A stretch of 64,000 nt of DNA from Pseudomonas sp. BGI-2 (lineage in GTDB: Bacteria > Pseudomonadota > Gammaproteobacteria > Pseudomonadales > Pseudomonadaceae): contig NZ_SISB01000010.1 of assembly GCF_004310295.1 (NCBI RefSeq), forward strand, positions 62,001 through 126,000, given 5' to 3'. Below, piece after piece: positions 56,400-64,000 of the stretch (within the stretch, counting starts at the first letter, position 1; every line of letters starts with the position of its first letter). The notes under the pieces are model-generated. The model saw only the letters and a program-made list of their open reading frames with translations, did not search any database and was not told where the DNA came from. Position numbers and translations under genes: made by a program.

Positions 56400-57371
56400 T
56401 TACGCCCCGCTCAACCCCTTGATCAGCAAATCCACATTCCCTTCCAGCTCAACCACCGGATCCGCCGCGTCCACACTCAACACCAACAACCGACTGCCTG
56501 CCTCGGCAATCACCGCTTTCACCGCATCCGACGGCTGTCGATGATGCAACACCACCGCCACGTCATTTTCCTTCAGTGTCACGCCCAGTTGCTTGAGTGC
56601 TTCAGGTGTCCACTCGGCATCCGGGCGTGCATCGAGACCGATCAGCTCCAGATTCAGCCCGCCAATCAAATAGCTAAAGTGATCGCTCAGGCTCATCACG
56701 CTGAGGTTATCGGCACTGGCCAGGTGTGCTTCGCTGTCCGCGCTGAGCTTGAGCAACCGCTGCTTCAACGCCGCCAGGTTAGCCTCGATTTTCGGCTTGG
56801 CCTCGGGCGCCAGGCGCACCAGGTCTGCCGCCATCACATCCGCCATCCGCCCCATGTTGTTGCTGGAAAACCACGGCTGACTGTTCAACCCGTCGACCTT
56901 GTTGCCCGGCTGCACGGCGATACCGGCCAAGGCGCCGTCCACCGGGCGGGCGGCATCGATTTCAATGATGCGGATGTTGCTGCGACGAGCATTCGGGTAC
57001 AGCGGATCGTCCGGCCACAATGAGCGCAGACCAATCACCGCATCGGCGTCGGTCGCCAGTTTGGCCAGCGCCGGAGCGCCACGCCCGGTGAAGTACGCCG
57101 TCTGCCGGGTCCCGGGCAGGTTGGCCGGTGCCGCGCGCTCGATGGAAACATCGGTGCCCTCAAGCAGCACGCTGCCCAGGCCAAACGTAATTGGCAACGA
57201 GGCCAGGACCAGCACCTTGTGCGTCGATGTTGCGGCGAAGAGCGCGGTATTGCCGACACCATTACTGGCCAACATGCGCATCGGTTCGAAGTGATCGATG
57301 GCGAACGCGCTGAAAGAAGCGGGTCCACACAAAGCCACGGCCAGGGTCAATTGACGCAAAGTAAAAGACAT
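56400..57371 (-). CDS. fpvF: periplasmic siderophore/metal-binding protein FpvF
   Basis: 323 residues. Signal peptide MSFTLRQLTLAVALCGPASF, then SAFA; the mature protein is a cluster A-1 metal/siderophore-type binding protein (DADAVIGLRSLWPDDPLYPN, LAGIAVQPGNKVDGLNSQPW, SVMSLSDHFSYLIGGLNL). Last gene of the fpvGHJK-CDEF operon, in the order known from P. aeruginosa. FpvF and FpvC bind ferripyoverdine or released iron in the periplasm. It begins immediately after the fpvE stop. Confidence 0.9.
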   Translation of the reverse strand: MSFTLRQLTLAVALCGPASFSAFAIDHFEPMRMLASNGVGNTALFAATSTHKVLVLASLPITFGLGSVLLEGTDVSIERAAPANLPGTRQTAYFTGRGAPALAKLATDADAVIGLRSLWPDDPLYPNARRSNIRIIEIDAARPVDGALAGIAVQPGNKVDGLNSQPWFSSNNMGRMADVMAADLVRLAPEAKPKIEANLAALKQRLLKLSADSEAHLASADNLSVMSLSDHFSYLIGGLNLELIGLDARPDAEWTPEALKQLGVTLKENDVAVVLHHRQPSDAVKAVIAEAGSRLLVLSVDAADPVVELEGNVDLLIKGLSGA

Positions 57372-58271
57372 TTATCCGAGATTCCCTTTCAGACTTGGGA
57401 CAACGCCACGCGCAATCGCGGCCAGGGCAAAAGCGATACCGGCAACCAGAATGATGGCGGCACCGGACGGAATCGGCAGGTCGAAGATGATCGGCGCGAG
57501 GATCCCGCACAGCGTGCTGACCGTGGCGATCAGCACCGAGCACCAGAAGAAGCCCTTCAGCGATTGGCTGAGCAAGCGTGCTGCCGCGGCTGGAATCACC
57601 AGCAGTGCACCGACCAGAATTGCGCCGATGACTTTCACCGCGGCCACGGTGATCAGGGTCACCAGAATCACAAACAGATAATCCAGGGTCTTCACAGCCA
57701 CACCGCGAACCGCCGCCAGTTGCGGGTTGAAACTGGCCAGCATGATGCGGTTGTACAGCGGCAAGGCCAGCGCCATGACCAGTGAGCCGACGATGGCCAG
57801 CACCAGCAGGTCATTACCGTTGACCGTCAGCACCGAACCGAACAGCACGTTTTCGAGGATGTGCACGTTGATCTTGCCCGCCAGGATCAGCAGCAGGCTC
57901 GCGCCCAGCGCCAGCGACACCGAGAGAAACACGCCGATCAACGTGTCCGGTGCCAATCCCGTGCGGTTGCGCAGGTAGTTGAGCAGGATGCCGAACAGCA
58001 GGCAGTAACCGAACAGGCTGCCGTAAGGCCCGGTGTACGGTTCGCCGAGCAGGATGCCGATGGCCACGCCGGTCAAGGCCGCGTGGCCCACCGCTTCGGA
58101 GAAAAACGCAAAGCGCTTGACCACCACCAGCGTGCCCAGACCGCCCAGCACCGGCCCGATCAGCAAACCGGCGAGCAGCGCGTTGACCACAAATCCGTAG
58201 GCCAACGCTTCAGGCAGGTAACCCGAAGACGCCCATCCCTGGACCATCAAACGAAAGGCTTCATAACTCAT
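57372..58271 (-). CDS. fpvE: ABC permease FpvE, metal (ZnuB/MntB) type
   Basis: 299 residues, about 8-9 membrane helices. Permease family 3 pattern: NALLAGLLIGPVLGGLGTLV, VVKRFAFFSEAVGHAALTGV, with the coupling-helix segment between, and LLVIPAAAARLLSQSLKGFF. It carries iron freed from pyoverdine across the inner membrane with FpvD. Overlaps fpvD by 1 base and abuts fpvF. Confidence 0.92.
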   Translation of the reverse strand: MSYEAFRLMVQGWASSGYLPEALAYGFVVNALLAGLLIGPVLGGLGTLVVVKRFAFFSEAVGHAALTGVAIGILLGEPYTGPYGSLFGYCLLFGILLNYLRNRTGLAPDTLIGVFLSVSLALGASLLLILAGKINVHILENVLFGSVLTVNGNDLLVLAIVGSLVMALALPLYNRIMLASFNPQLAAVRGVAVKTLDYLFVILVTLITVAAVKVIGAILVGALLVIPAAAARLLSQSLKGFFWCSVLIATVSTLCGILAPIIFDLPIPSGAAIILVAGIAFALAAIARGVVPSLKGNLG

Positions 58272-59107
58272 CAGGCAGCGCTCCGTGGATGGGTGGAGAA
58301 CAGGGTCAGCAAGCGCTCCGGAGTCAATGCCTGCTTGGGCGTGGCATCGAACAGCACCCGGCGATTGAGCCCGGTGACGCGATCCGCCAGCCGTCCGACC
58401 GCTTCCAGATCATGCTCGATCCACAGCACGGTGATCCCGCTCTGGCGCCAGTCGCTGAGCAGCCGTTCGAACACCTGGATACCGGCCTCGTCGAGGGCCG
58501 ACATCGGTTCGTCGAGCACCAGCAACTGCGGCGCCGGGATCAGCCCTTGAGCGAGCAACACGCGCTGACGCTCGCCGCCGGACAGCGCGCCCATGCGCCG
58601 CTTGCGCTTGTCCTGCATGCCGACCTGTTCCAGGGCTTCACCGATCGCTGCCGCGTAATGCTTGCTCAAACCGAGGAATGCGGGACGGCGCTGGCACATG
58701 GCGGCCATGAAATCGTCGACGGTCATTGGCAGGCCGCGATCGAATTCCAGCGCCTGAGGTACGTAGCCGATGGTCCCGGGTGTACCGGGCCATTGCAGGC
58801 TCAAGCGGCCCTGATGCGGCATCTGTCCGAGCAGGGTCTTGATCAACGAGCTCTTGCCGCCACCGTTGGGGCCTACCAGCGCATGCACGCTGCCGGGCTG
58901 GACCTGGAACGTCACGTGGTCGAGGATCGTCGTGCGGCCCAGCGTCAAACTGACCTCCACAAAATCCAGCATCGGCCCCGCACTTTGTGGGAGCGGGCTT
59001 GCTCGCGAAGAGGGAGTGTCAGTCGACATCAATGTTGACTGACCCACCGCTTTCGCGAGCAAGCCCGCTCCCACAGGGGGTTCGCTGAGGGTTTCTTTAG
59101 CGGTCAT
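58271..59107 (-). CDS. fpvD: ABC ATP-binding protein FpvD with REP-encoded N-terminal extension
   Basis: 278 residues. Walker A ALVGPNGGGKSSLIKTLLG, Q-loop GYVPQALEF, signature GALSGGERQRVLLAQ, Walker B LLVLDEPMSALDE and switch histidine WIEHD are all intact. Residues 12-41 are translated from a REP doublet inserted in frame (see 58986-59080), so the normal ATPase fold begins only near M46-LDFVEVSLTLG. The annotated start overlaps the fpvC stop in the usual ATGA way, so the extension is probably made; reinitiation at codon 46 (58972) lacks a good ribosome binding site. Confidence 0.9.
   Translation of the reverse strand: MTAKETLSEPPVGAGLLAKAVGQSTLMSTDTPSSRASPLPQSAGPMLDFVEVSLTLGRTTILDHVTFQVQPGSVHALVGPNGGGKSSLIKTLLGQMPHQGRLSLQWPGTPGTIGYVPQALEFDRGLPMTVDDFMAAMCQRRPAFLGLSKHYAAAIGEALEQVGMQDKRKRRMGALSGGERQRVLLAQGLIPAPQLLVLDEPMSALDEAGIQVFERLLSDWRQSGITVLWIEHDLEAVGRLADRVTGLNRRVLFDATPKQALTPERLLTLFSTHPRSAA
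58986..59080. repeat. REP doublet inside the 5' end of fpvD
   Basis: TGTGGGAGCGGGCTTGCTCG and its facing copy about 55 bases on form a REP pair of the class also seen at 63737. It keeps the reading frame of fpvD and has no stop codon in that frame. Confidence 0.9.
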
Positions 59108-60030
59108 TGGCCCGACTCCTGAATCGCCCGGACCACCGTATTGAGGTTGCCGGTCATTTCCTTTTGATACTTGTCGGCGGTGTATTCGCCATAGGAAATG
59201 TGCGACAGCGGGTAGAGCTTCACCCCGGACTCACGCTGGATGGTCTCGACGTAGGTAGACGGGAAATCCATCTCCGAGAAGATCACCTTCACGTCCAGTT
59301 CCCGCAGTTGATCGATGGTCTTCTTCAACTGGCTCGGGCTCGGCTCGATGCCGTGGGCCGGCTCGACCACGGCGGTCACTTCCAGGCCGAATTCACGCAG
59401 CAGGTAGTCATACGCCGCATGCACCGTGGCCACCCGCAGTTCGGCGTTCGGCGCCTCGGTCAGTTTCGCCAGGGCGTCGGCGCGCATCTGCCGCAGGCGT
59501 TTGCCGTAGGCGCGGGCGTTCAGGGTGTAGGTCTTGGCATTGGCCGGGTCGAGCTTGCCCAGCTCCCGGGCGATGTTGTTGACCTGGGCAATGGAAGCGC
59601 TGATCGACAGGAAGGTGTGCGGGTTGACTACTTTGCCGGCACCACGTGCGGCGACCCCGGTGGCGGCCAGCAGCGGCACGTTTTCGTTGGCTTCGATCAC
59701 CGGGACGTTCGGCGTTTCGCTGGCGGCGATCATGCGGTCGGCGAAGTCGTCATGACCGACGCCGTTGAGCACGACCACGTCCAGCCCGCTGATGCGCTTG
59801 ATGTCTTCGGCGCGGGGCTCGTAGGCGTGCGGGTTGAAACCGGCCGGAATCAGCGGCACCACCTCGGCCTTGTCACCGACGATGTTGGCCACGTAGCTGT
59901 AGTAAGGGTGCAGGGTGATGCCGATGCGCAGGCGCTTGGCTTCCTCGGCGCTGGCCAGTGGCGTCAGCAGCAAGGCAAGCACGCCGACCAGCAGCGGGCG
60001 CAGGAATGAGCGTTGAGATGAAATAGGCAT
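59104..60030 (-). CDS. fpvC: periplasmic metal-binding protein FpvC
   Basis: 308 residues. Signal peptide MPISSQRSFLRPLLVGVLAL, then LLTPLASA; ZnuA/PsaA-like fold with candidate metal ligands in TLHPYYSY, NPHAYEPRAEDIK, NPHTFLSIS and EPAHGIEPS/SEMDFPS. It takes up Fe(II) released from reduced ferripyoverdine and, with FpvF, hands it to FpvDE. The gene lies 35 bases after fpvK and overlaps fpvD by 4 bases. Confidence 0.92.
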   Translation of the reverse strand: MPISSQRSFLRPLLVGVLALLLTPLASAEEAKRLRIGITLHPYYSYVANIVGDKAEVVPLIPAGFNPHAYEPRAEDIKRISGLDVVVLNGVGHDDFADRMIAASETPNVPVIEANENVPLLAATGVAARGAGKVVNPHTFLSISASIAQVNNIARELGKLDPANAKTYTLNARAYGKRLRQMRADALAKLTEAPNAELRVATVHAAYDYLLREFGLEVTAVVEPAHGIEPSPSQLKKTIDQLRELDVKVIFSEMDFPSTYVETIQRESGVKLYPLSHISYGEYTADKYQKEMTGNLNTVVRAIQESGQ

Positions 60031-60065
60031 GGGAAAGCGGTCTTCTCTCGGGTGAAGGCGAGGGT

Positions 60066-60638
60066 TCAGTGCCGGTGCTGGCGGGTCACGCCGGCATCGA
60101 ATTGCGCGACGATCTGCTGCCAGCCAGCGCTTTCGAGCGCGGCGTCAGTGAGGTCGGTCGGGGCCGCGAGGGCTTTGCCGCGGTGGAGCCAGACATCGGG
60201 TGCGTCGTCGTCAGCGGTCAAACGCATCAGAAACGAACCGGCCACGGCGGGCGTCTGGCTCTGACCGAAGTAAGCCTTGGCGGCGAGCAACTGCCAGGCA
60301 TGGCCGCCGCGGCTGACGGAACTGGCGTCCTGGGCGAATGGCGCGAAGCCTTCATCGGCAAGATTTTGTGGTGTCGGCAGCGCTTGCTGTTCCTGGCGCA
60401 GCAGGTGAATTTCGTCCAGGGTCACCCGCAGGTCGGCGTAGATCCCTTGCTCGGATGCGCTCAGGTCGCGGCGGGCATCCAGTTGATGGCTGCCGACGCT
60501 GCTGACTTCCTGAGACTCATGGCGCCACGCGACCACAGAACCGGCCACCGCCAGGATCATCAGGCACAGCAGCAACACAAACAGGGTTTCATGGCCGGCA
60601 CCGGCCGGGCGGACGACCTGCGTAGTTCGCGTACTCAT
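60066..60638 (-). CDS. fpvK: membrane protein FpvK
   Basis: 190 residues. One N-terminal membrane helix (about residues 19-40, LFVLLLCLMILAVAGSVVAW), then a periplasmic domain rich in charged helices (DLRVTLDEIHLLRQEQQALP) with no known catalytic motif. The ATG at 60638 overlaps the fpvJ stop (ATGA). The longer ORF upstream overlaps fpvJ and is rejected. Part of the FpvGHJK assembly that reduces or holds ferripyoverdine in the periplasm. Confidence 0.85.
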   Translation of the reverse strand: MSTRTTQVVRPAGAGHETLFVLLLCLMILAVAGSVVAWRHESQEVSSVGSHQLDARRDLSASEQGIYADLRVTLDEIHLLRQEQQALPTPQNLADEGFAPFAQDASSVSRGGHAWQLLAAKAYFGQSQTPAVAGSFLMRLTADDDAPDVWLHRGKALAAPTDLTDAALESAGWQQIVAQFDAGVTRQHRH

Positions 60639-60958
60639 GGGGCTTCGATGTCCGCTTGGTCGATCTCGACGACGTGGCCGGGGCCGGCGTCGAACAACAC
60701 GTAAAACTCGGCGCCGGGCTTCTTGAAGGTCAGGGTCGAATCGGCGCCGAGCTTGCCCGGTACCAGGATGGTTTCGTCGTAGCCGATCACGTCCAGCGTC
60801 ACCCCCGGCGCGCCGCTGCCGTCGGAGAAACCGCCCGTGCATTGGATTTGTTCGGCGTCGATGGCTTTGCATTCGCACATCGGGTTGTGGGCCAGGGCGC
60901 TGGCGCTGAAGCCGGCGCAGAGCACCAGCAAAGCCGCGTTTAGAGAACGTAGCGTCAT
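60635..60958 (-). CDS. fpvJ: periplasmic protein FpvJ
   Basis: 107 residues. Signal peptide MTLRSLNAALLVLCAGFSAS, then ALA; near the mature N-terminus an HNPMCECK motif with a third cysteine in IQCTGG could bind metal or form disulfides. The remainder is a small beta-rich domain (APGVTLDVIGYDETILVPGK). It overlaps fpvH and fpvK by 4 bases each, so translation of the whole operon is coupled. Confidence 0.88.
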   Translation of the reverse strand: MTLRSLNAALLVLCAGFSASALAHNPMCECKAIDAEQIQCTGGFSDGSGAPGVTLDVIGYDETILVPGKLGADSTLTFKKPGAEFYVLFDAGPGHVVEIDQADIEAP

Positions 60959-61497
60959 GGTTTGCCTCCTTGTTTGTTCAGCCACGCGAGGGTGGCGGGG
61001 GATGCCTGGCTCAGCGGGATCGACGCTTGATGCATCGCGCCGTCCCAGCCTTCCATGGTGATCCACAGTTCGGCGTCGGCTTTGGTCTTTTCCGGAATCG
61101 GCAACATGGCGCCCATGCGGTACGGCGTGCCGAAGAAAATCACCCCGGCGGCGCGCAGGCTGCGCGGTTTGCCGATGCGCAAGTACGTCGCCTTGACCTG
61201 ATCGCGACAGCTGTCGCACAGCGCCGCGTTGAAGTTCTTCATATAGCCGGCCGGGCCGTCAAGGGTCGGTGCTTCGTTGCGCAATTCGGCGAGGCGCAGG
61301 CTCCAGGGCCCGACCTGAACTTCACCGATTTCCCGCTCACCGAGCCCGGTGTCGCCGCGAAACAGCGCCGCGTCGGCAAAGTACTTGGGCATGAACCCCA
61401 GCGGCACCAGCAACAGCAGAACGTTGATGTGGAAGCGCCATTTGTGCCAGAAGCGGCTGAGTTTCGAGGCCGGTTTGTCGGCGGCGAACAGGCTCAT
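60955..61497 (-). CDS. fpvH: membrane-anchored protein FpvH
   Basis: 180 residues. One N-terminal membrane helix (about 23-41, HINVLLLLVPLGFMPKYFAD) and a periplasmic domain with the cysteine pair ALCDSCRDQVK, a possible thiol redox or metal site. It overlaps fpvG by 1 base and fpvJ by 4. By position it is FpvH of the ferripyoverdine reduction system; no independent motif gives a function. Confidence 0.88.
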   Translation of the reverse strand: MSLFAADKPASKLSRFWHKWRFHINVLLLLVPLGFMPKYFADAALFRGDTGLGEREIGEVQVGPWSLRLAELRNEAPTLDGPAGYMKNFNAALCDSCRDQVKATYLRIGKPRSLRAAGVIFFGTPYRMGAMLPIPEKTKADAELWITMEGWDGAMHQASIPLSQASPATLAWLNKQGGKP

Positions 61498-62687
61498 TAG
61501 CTGACCTCCGTGGTTTCACGGCTTGTGACGGCGGCCGCGAGCGGACGTTTGTCTTTTCGCTTGAGGGCATTGGCCGTGGCGAGGGCGGTGCGTTTGGTCC
61601 AGATCAACAGGCCGCTGAGGACCATCATGCTCAGGATCAAACCGAAGAAGAACCAGATCAGCTTGATCCAGATGCCGCCGAAATCACCGGTATGCAACGG
61701 CCGCATGGATTCGGTCACCAACTCAAGGCCGGAACGGTCCGACAGCAAGCGGGTGGCGGCGATATCGCCGGTGTACGGGTTGATCTCGGCGGTCTGGAAC
61801 ATCAAGGGATACCAACTGCGACCGCCCACCGTGAGGTAGCTGTAGGCATTGGCGGGCATGCTGACGAAGCTGTCTTCCAGACCGGGGATGCGTTCTTTGG
61901 CCTGCGCAATCGCCGCCTCCAGACTGATCATCGGCGCGGGCGAGCCATCGGTGCTCACTGGCACGCTCTCACGGGGGACCACCAATGCCACGGGAGCAGT
62001 GGAAATCGACACTTGGTTATCGAACATGAACGCTTGAATCAGGAACCAGGTGCTGGTGATGGAGATCACCGCGATGAACCAGATCGACCAGATGCCGCTC
62101 AGGCGGTGAAAGTCGCCCCAGAAAATCCGTGCGCCATGACGGATGCGCAACGTCGGGCGCAAGAAGCCCTTCCAGAAACGCTTGTAGACCACCAGCCCGG
62201 TCACCAGGGACGCCAGCAAGGGCAGGCTCAGAAACGACACCAGGTACCAGCCCCAGCTGTAACCGTTGGTGAACGGCACCAGCCACCAGCCATGCAATGC
62301 ACGGGTAAAGGCCTGGAAATTGAATGGCGGGGCGGTGCCCTGAATCACGCCGCTGTACGGGTTGACGTAAACCGTCAACGAGCGACCATCGGGGTAGCTG
62401 AGGTTGACATCAAGCGCGAAGTGCGACTCGTCGGGCCGGCTGATGCCCTCGACCAGCGTGTTCGGTTCCGCTTTCTTGATGGCGGCGGTGATCTGGTCAT
62501 AACTGAGCAGCGGCGCATCGTCCGTGGGTTGGCTGGCGCGCATTTGCGGGTTGGCCAGCCAGACGATTTCCTGACTGACCACCGCCAGCGTGCCGGTGAC
62601 ACAAACGATCAGCACGAAAAACCAGATCGGCAAGGCCAGCCAGCTATGGACCAGAAACCAGAGTTTTGAGCGGGATTTCTTCGACAT
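61497..62687 (-). CDS. fpvG: PepSY-family inner-membrane reductase FpvG
   Basis: 396 residues. A PepSY-TM iron-regulated membrane protein: helix near residues 10-34 (LWFLVHSWLALPIWFFVLIV), large periplasmic PepSY parts, then three more helices (about 205, 245 and 355), with candidate heme histidines in VHSWLA, LHGWWLV and FHRLSGIWS. It is thought to reduce ferripyoverdine iron from Fe(III) to Fe(II). The start ATG at 62687 is used; the frame continues upstream into a REP doublet and is not credible there. First gene of the operon. Confidence 0.9.
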   Translation of the reverse strand: MSKKSRSKLWFLVHSWLALPIWFFVLIVCVTGTLAVVSQEIVWLANPQMRASQPTDDAPLLSYDQITAAIKKAEPNTLVEGISRPDESHFALDVNLSYPDGRSLTVYVNPYSGVIQGTAPPFNFQAFTRALHGWWLVPFTNGYSWGWYLVSFLSLPLLASLVTGLVVYKRFWKGFLRPTLRIRHGARIFWGDFHRLSGIWSIWFIAVISITSTWFLIQAFMFDNQVSISTAPVALVVPRESVPVSTDGSPAPMISLEAAIAQAKERIPGLEDSFVSMPANAYSYLTVGGRSWYPLMFQTAEINPYTGDIAATRLLSDRSGLELVTESMRPLHTGDFGGIWIKLIWFFFGLILSMMVLSGLLIWTKRTALATANALKRKDKRPLAAAVTSRETTEVS

Positions 62688-62775
62688 GATTAAAGGTCTT
62701 GTATCGATGAGAGGGCCTCTGCTGCGGGCTTCCCAGCGATGAGGTCCATGAAAGGCCGGCCCGTGGCTTTTGCCT

Positions 62776-62799
62776 ACGCGAACTGACTGCATCTTTATA
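62776..62799 (-). promoter_or_regulatory. weak PvdS-box-like site before fpvG
   Basis: On the minus strand TATAA-N16-CGT has the correct spacing but two mismatches to TAAAT. It is about 90 bases upstream of fpvG. Support is thin. Confidence 0.22.
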
Positions 62800-62880
62800 G
62801 GACGGATGAGGATCGGAAATCCCGAAGCGGCATATGAAAGTAAATGTTTCGCGTTCCCGCCAATCCACACACACAACCTC

Positions 62881-62969
62881 TGTAGGAGTGAGCCTGCTCG
62901 CGATAGCGGTGGTTCAGCCAACATCAACGTGACTGACACACCGCTATCGCGAGCAGGCTCACTCCTACA
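62881..62969. repeat. REP-type doublet upstream of fpvG
   Basis: TGTAGGAGTGAGCCTGCTCG and the facing CGAGCAGGCTCACTCCTACA flank 48 bases, a third variant of the REP family. Confidence 0.88.
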
Positions 62970-63119
62970 AGGGATCTGCGTTCACTTCAGGCTGGGGGGT
63001 TCTTCGATCCAACACGAACCATGGTTCACGGGATCACTGTTCGGCCATTGATGGCGATGTCCCACTCCCTAAGATGGAGCTCAGACGCCTTTCACCCGCG
63101 AGCCTGAGCGAGCACCTCC

Positions 63120-63416
63120 ATGACTCGAGCAAGAACCCTCTACGACAAACACATCGACTCCCACACGGTGTGTCGCGTCGATGACCAGTGCCACGTCCTG
63201 TTGTACATCGATCGCCAAGTCATCAACGAATACACCAGTCCCCAGGCGTTCAGCGGTTTGCGCGAAGCCGGACGCGGAGTCTGGCGTGGCGGAACCGCGC
63301 TGGCCGTGGTCGATCACGTCAACCCCACCGCCCCGGTGCGCGTCGCCGCCATGCCGGACCCCGGTGGCGCGCGGCAGGTGTCGTACCTGGCGGAAAACTG
63401 CCGGGACTATGGTTTG
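63120..63416 (+). pseudogene. N-terminal remnant of a LeuC/aconitase-family dehydratase large subunit
   Basis: About 99 residues match the start of 3-isopropylmalate dehydratase/homoaconitase large subunits: LYDKHIDSHTV, LLYIDRQVINEYTSPQAFSG and ALAVVDHVNPTAP, then QVSYLAENCRDYGL. The family needs about 420-470 residues and three Fe-S cysteines, none of which remain. After DYGL the frame enters unrelated sequence that belongs to the opposite-strand hydrolase remnant. A clean truncation, not a frameshift. Confidence 0.8.
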
Positions 63417-63613
63417 CCACTGTCACCGTTACCGCGCAGGTCGGCGGCGACCACGGTGAAGTGCTCGGCCAGTTGTTCGGCGACCTTGTGCCAGATGACG
63501 TGGGTCTGCGGGTGACCGTGCAGCAACAGCAGGCCCGGCCCGCTGCCGCCGATGCGGTAGGCAATGTCCACACCGTTGACGTGGCGCTGGTCTTTCAGGA
63601 ATCCGGCGAACAT
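63407..63613 (-). pseudogene. N-terminal remnant of an alpha/beta hydrolase (haloacetate dehalogenase-like)
   Basis: 68 residues: FAGFLKDQRHVNGVDIAYRI, the oxyanion region GLLLLHGHPQTHVIWHKVAE and VVAADLRGNGDSGKP, then a stop at the junction. The nucleophile elbow, acid and histidine of the triad, all expected further on, are lost. It starts at ATG 63613 with AGGAC upstream. Together with the convergent LeuC-like remnant it marks a deletion. Confidence 0.78.
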
Positions 63614-64000
63614 GGGGCGAGTCCTTGTTGTAGTTGCCTGCATCCTGAAATCGTTGCGCGGTCAGGGCAAGGCGCAAAGCGTGGTGCGCTTGTTCATGAA
63701 GTGTGTTCGAGGAGATAGGCGGTGCCTTTGAGGGCCTCTTCGCGAGCAAGCCCGCTCCCACATTTGATCTTCATCAGGCACAAGTTGTGTGTTCACAGAA
63801 AATCAAATGTGGGAGCACTCTGGCTGGGCACCACGCTTGTACTGTTCGAGGTCGGCTCGTTCAACTGTTCGGGCTCAATAACCAGAGTGGAGAGGTGAAT
63901 GGCAGCATGGGCTCCCACACGTGCTTTAAGCACCCCGGGCGTTCAGCTTGCCACTCACCGCTCTCATCCTCAGTCTAAATCCTGCGCAAGACACAAGCGG
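63614..64000. other. region without supported gene at the right edge
   Basis: About 390 bases. It contains a REP-type pair (GCTCCCACATTTGAT at 63754-63768 and its facing copy at 63802-63816, with GCTCGCGAAGAGG-type flank at 63735-63753). The open + frame at 63703-63978 overlaps it and shows no protein features. Confidence 0.5.
63737..63816. repeat. REP-type doublet
   Basis: CTTCGCGAGCAAGCCCGCTC and ATCAAATGTGGGAGC; the facing arms GCTCCCACATTTGAT/ATCAAATGTGGGAGC are perfect over 15 bases. Same REP class as the copy within fpvD. Confidence 0.82.

Noticed and set aside
62688..62939. 84-residue N-terminal extension of FpvG
   Set aside because: Its first part is the translation of a REP doublet and the rest has no FpvG-like features; the PepSY protein starts at MSKKSRSKLW.
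22859..63816. Recurring palindromic repeats as a CRISPR array
   Set aside because: They are inverted pairs scattered over 40 kb, not regularly spaced direct repeats, and no cas genes are present.
63703..63978. 91-codon + frame at the right edge
   Set aside because: Overlaps a REP-type pair, has no Shine-Dalgarno or domain, and composition is not protein-like.

Overview
The window looks like a chromosomal segment of a fluorescent Pseudomonas (P. fluorescens complex). The evidence is high-GC coding sequence, many Pseudomonas-type REP doublets built on 'tcgcgggcaagcctcgctcc' or 'gggagcgggcttgctcgcga', and a set of pyoverdine genes (pvdS, pvdL, pvdH, an MbtH gene, fpvGHJKCDEF). Identifications rest on reading motifs and gene order; no database search was run.

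Layout. 0-1.5 kb: end of a BvgS/RocS-like sensor kinase, its NarL-type regulator and a receiver-only protein. 1.6-9 kb: dGTPase, an EAL phosphodiesterase, a yqjD-yqjE-yqjK-like membrane operon, an Amt ammonium channel with a sigma54-type promoter, a CPA2 antiporter and a glutaredoxin-like protein. 9-13.6 kb: a small gene behind a LexA box, a pseudouridine synthase, a lipoprotein and the molybdenum-cofactor genes mobA, moaB and moeA. 14-20.8 kb: YegS-like lipid kinase, a NarX/NarL-type pair, an unknown helical protein, cheV behind a sigma28 promoter, a MOSC protein, ppnP and an exonuclease. 20.8-30.1 kb: the acyclic terpene/citronellol genes atuA-F with divergent atuR and two mirrored operators.

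31-62.7 kb is dominated by pyoverdine. PvdS (iron-starvation sigma factor, behind a Fur box) is divergent from the 4327-residue NRPS PvdL, which builds the acylated Glu-Tyr-Dab chromophore precursor. PvdH makes the Dab, the MbtH-like protein supports adenylation domains, and FpvGHJK with FpvCDEF recover iron from ferripyoverdine in the periplasm. Three sites fit TAAAT-N16-CGT exactly: before an AlcB/IucB-type acyltransferase, before pvdH and across the pvdH stop codon before mbtH. They place the acyltransferase in the PvdS regulon. Between pvdL and pvdH lie an alpha/beta hydrolase, a dsbG-tlpA-dsbD operon and a DsbRS-like two-component system. A low-GC hemopexin-repeat gene separates the dsb operon from its likely regulators.

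The last 1.3 kb holds two convergent gene remnants, a LeuC-like N-terminus and an alpha/beta-hydrolase N-terminus, fused at their lost 3' ends, which looks like a deletion scar. The most notable observations are the hemopexin-repeat gene, the REP doublet translated in frame at the start of fpvD, the double-truncation scar, the PvdS-box acyltransferase and the LexA-box small gene.
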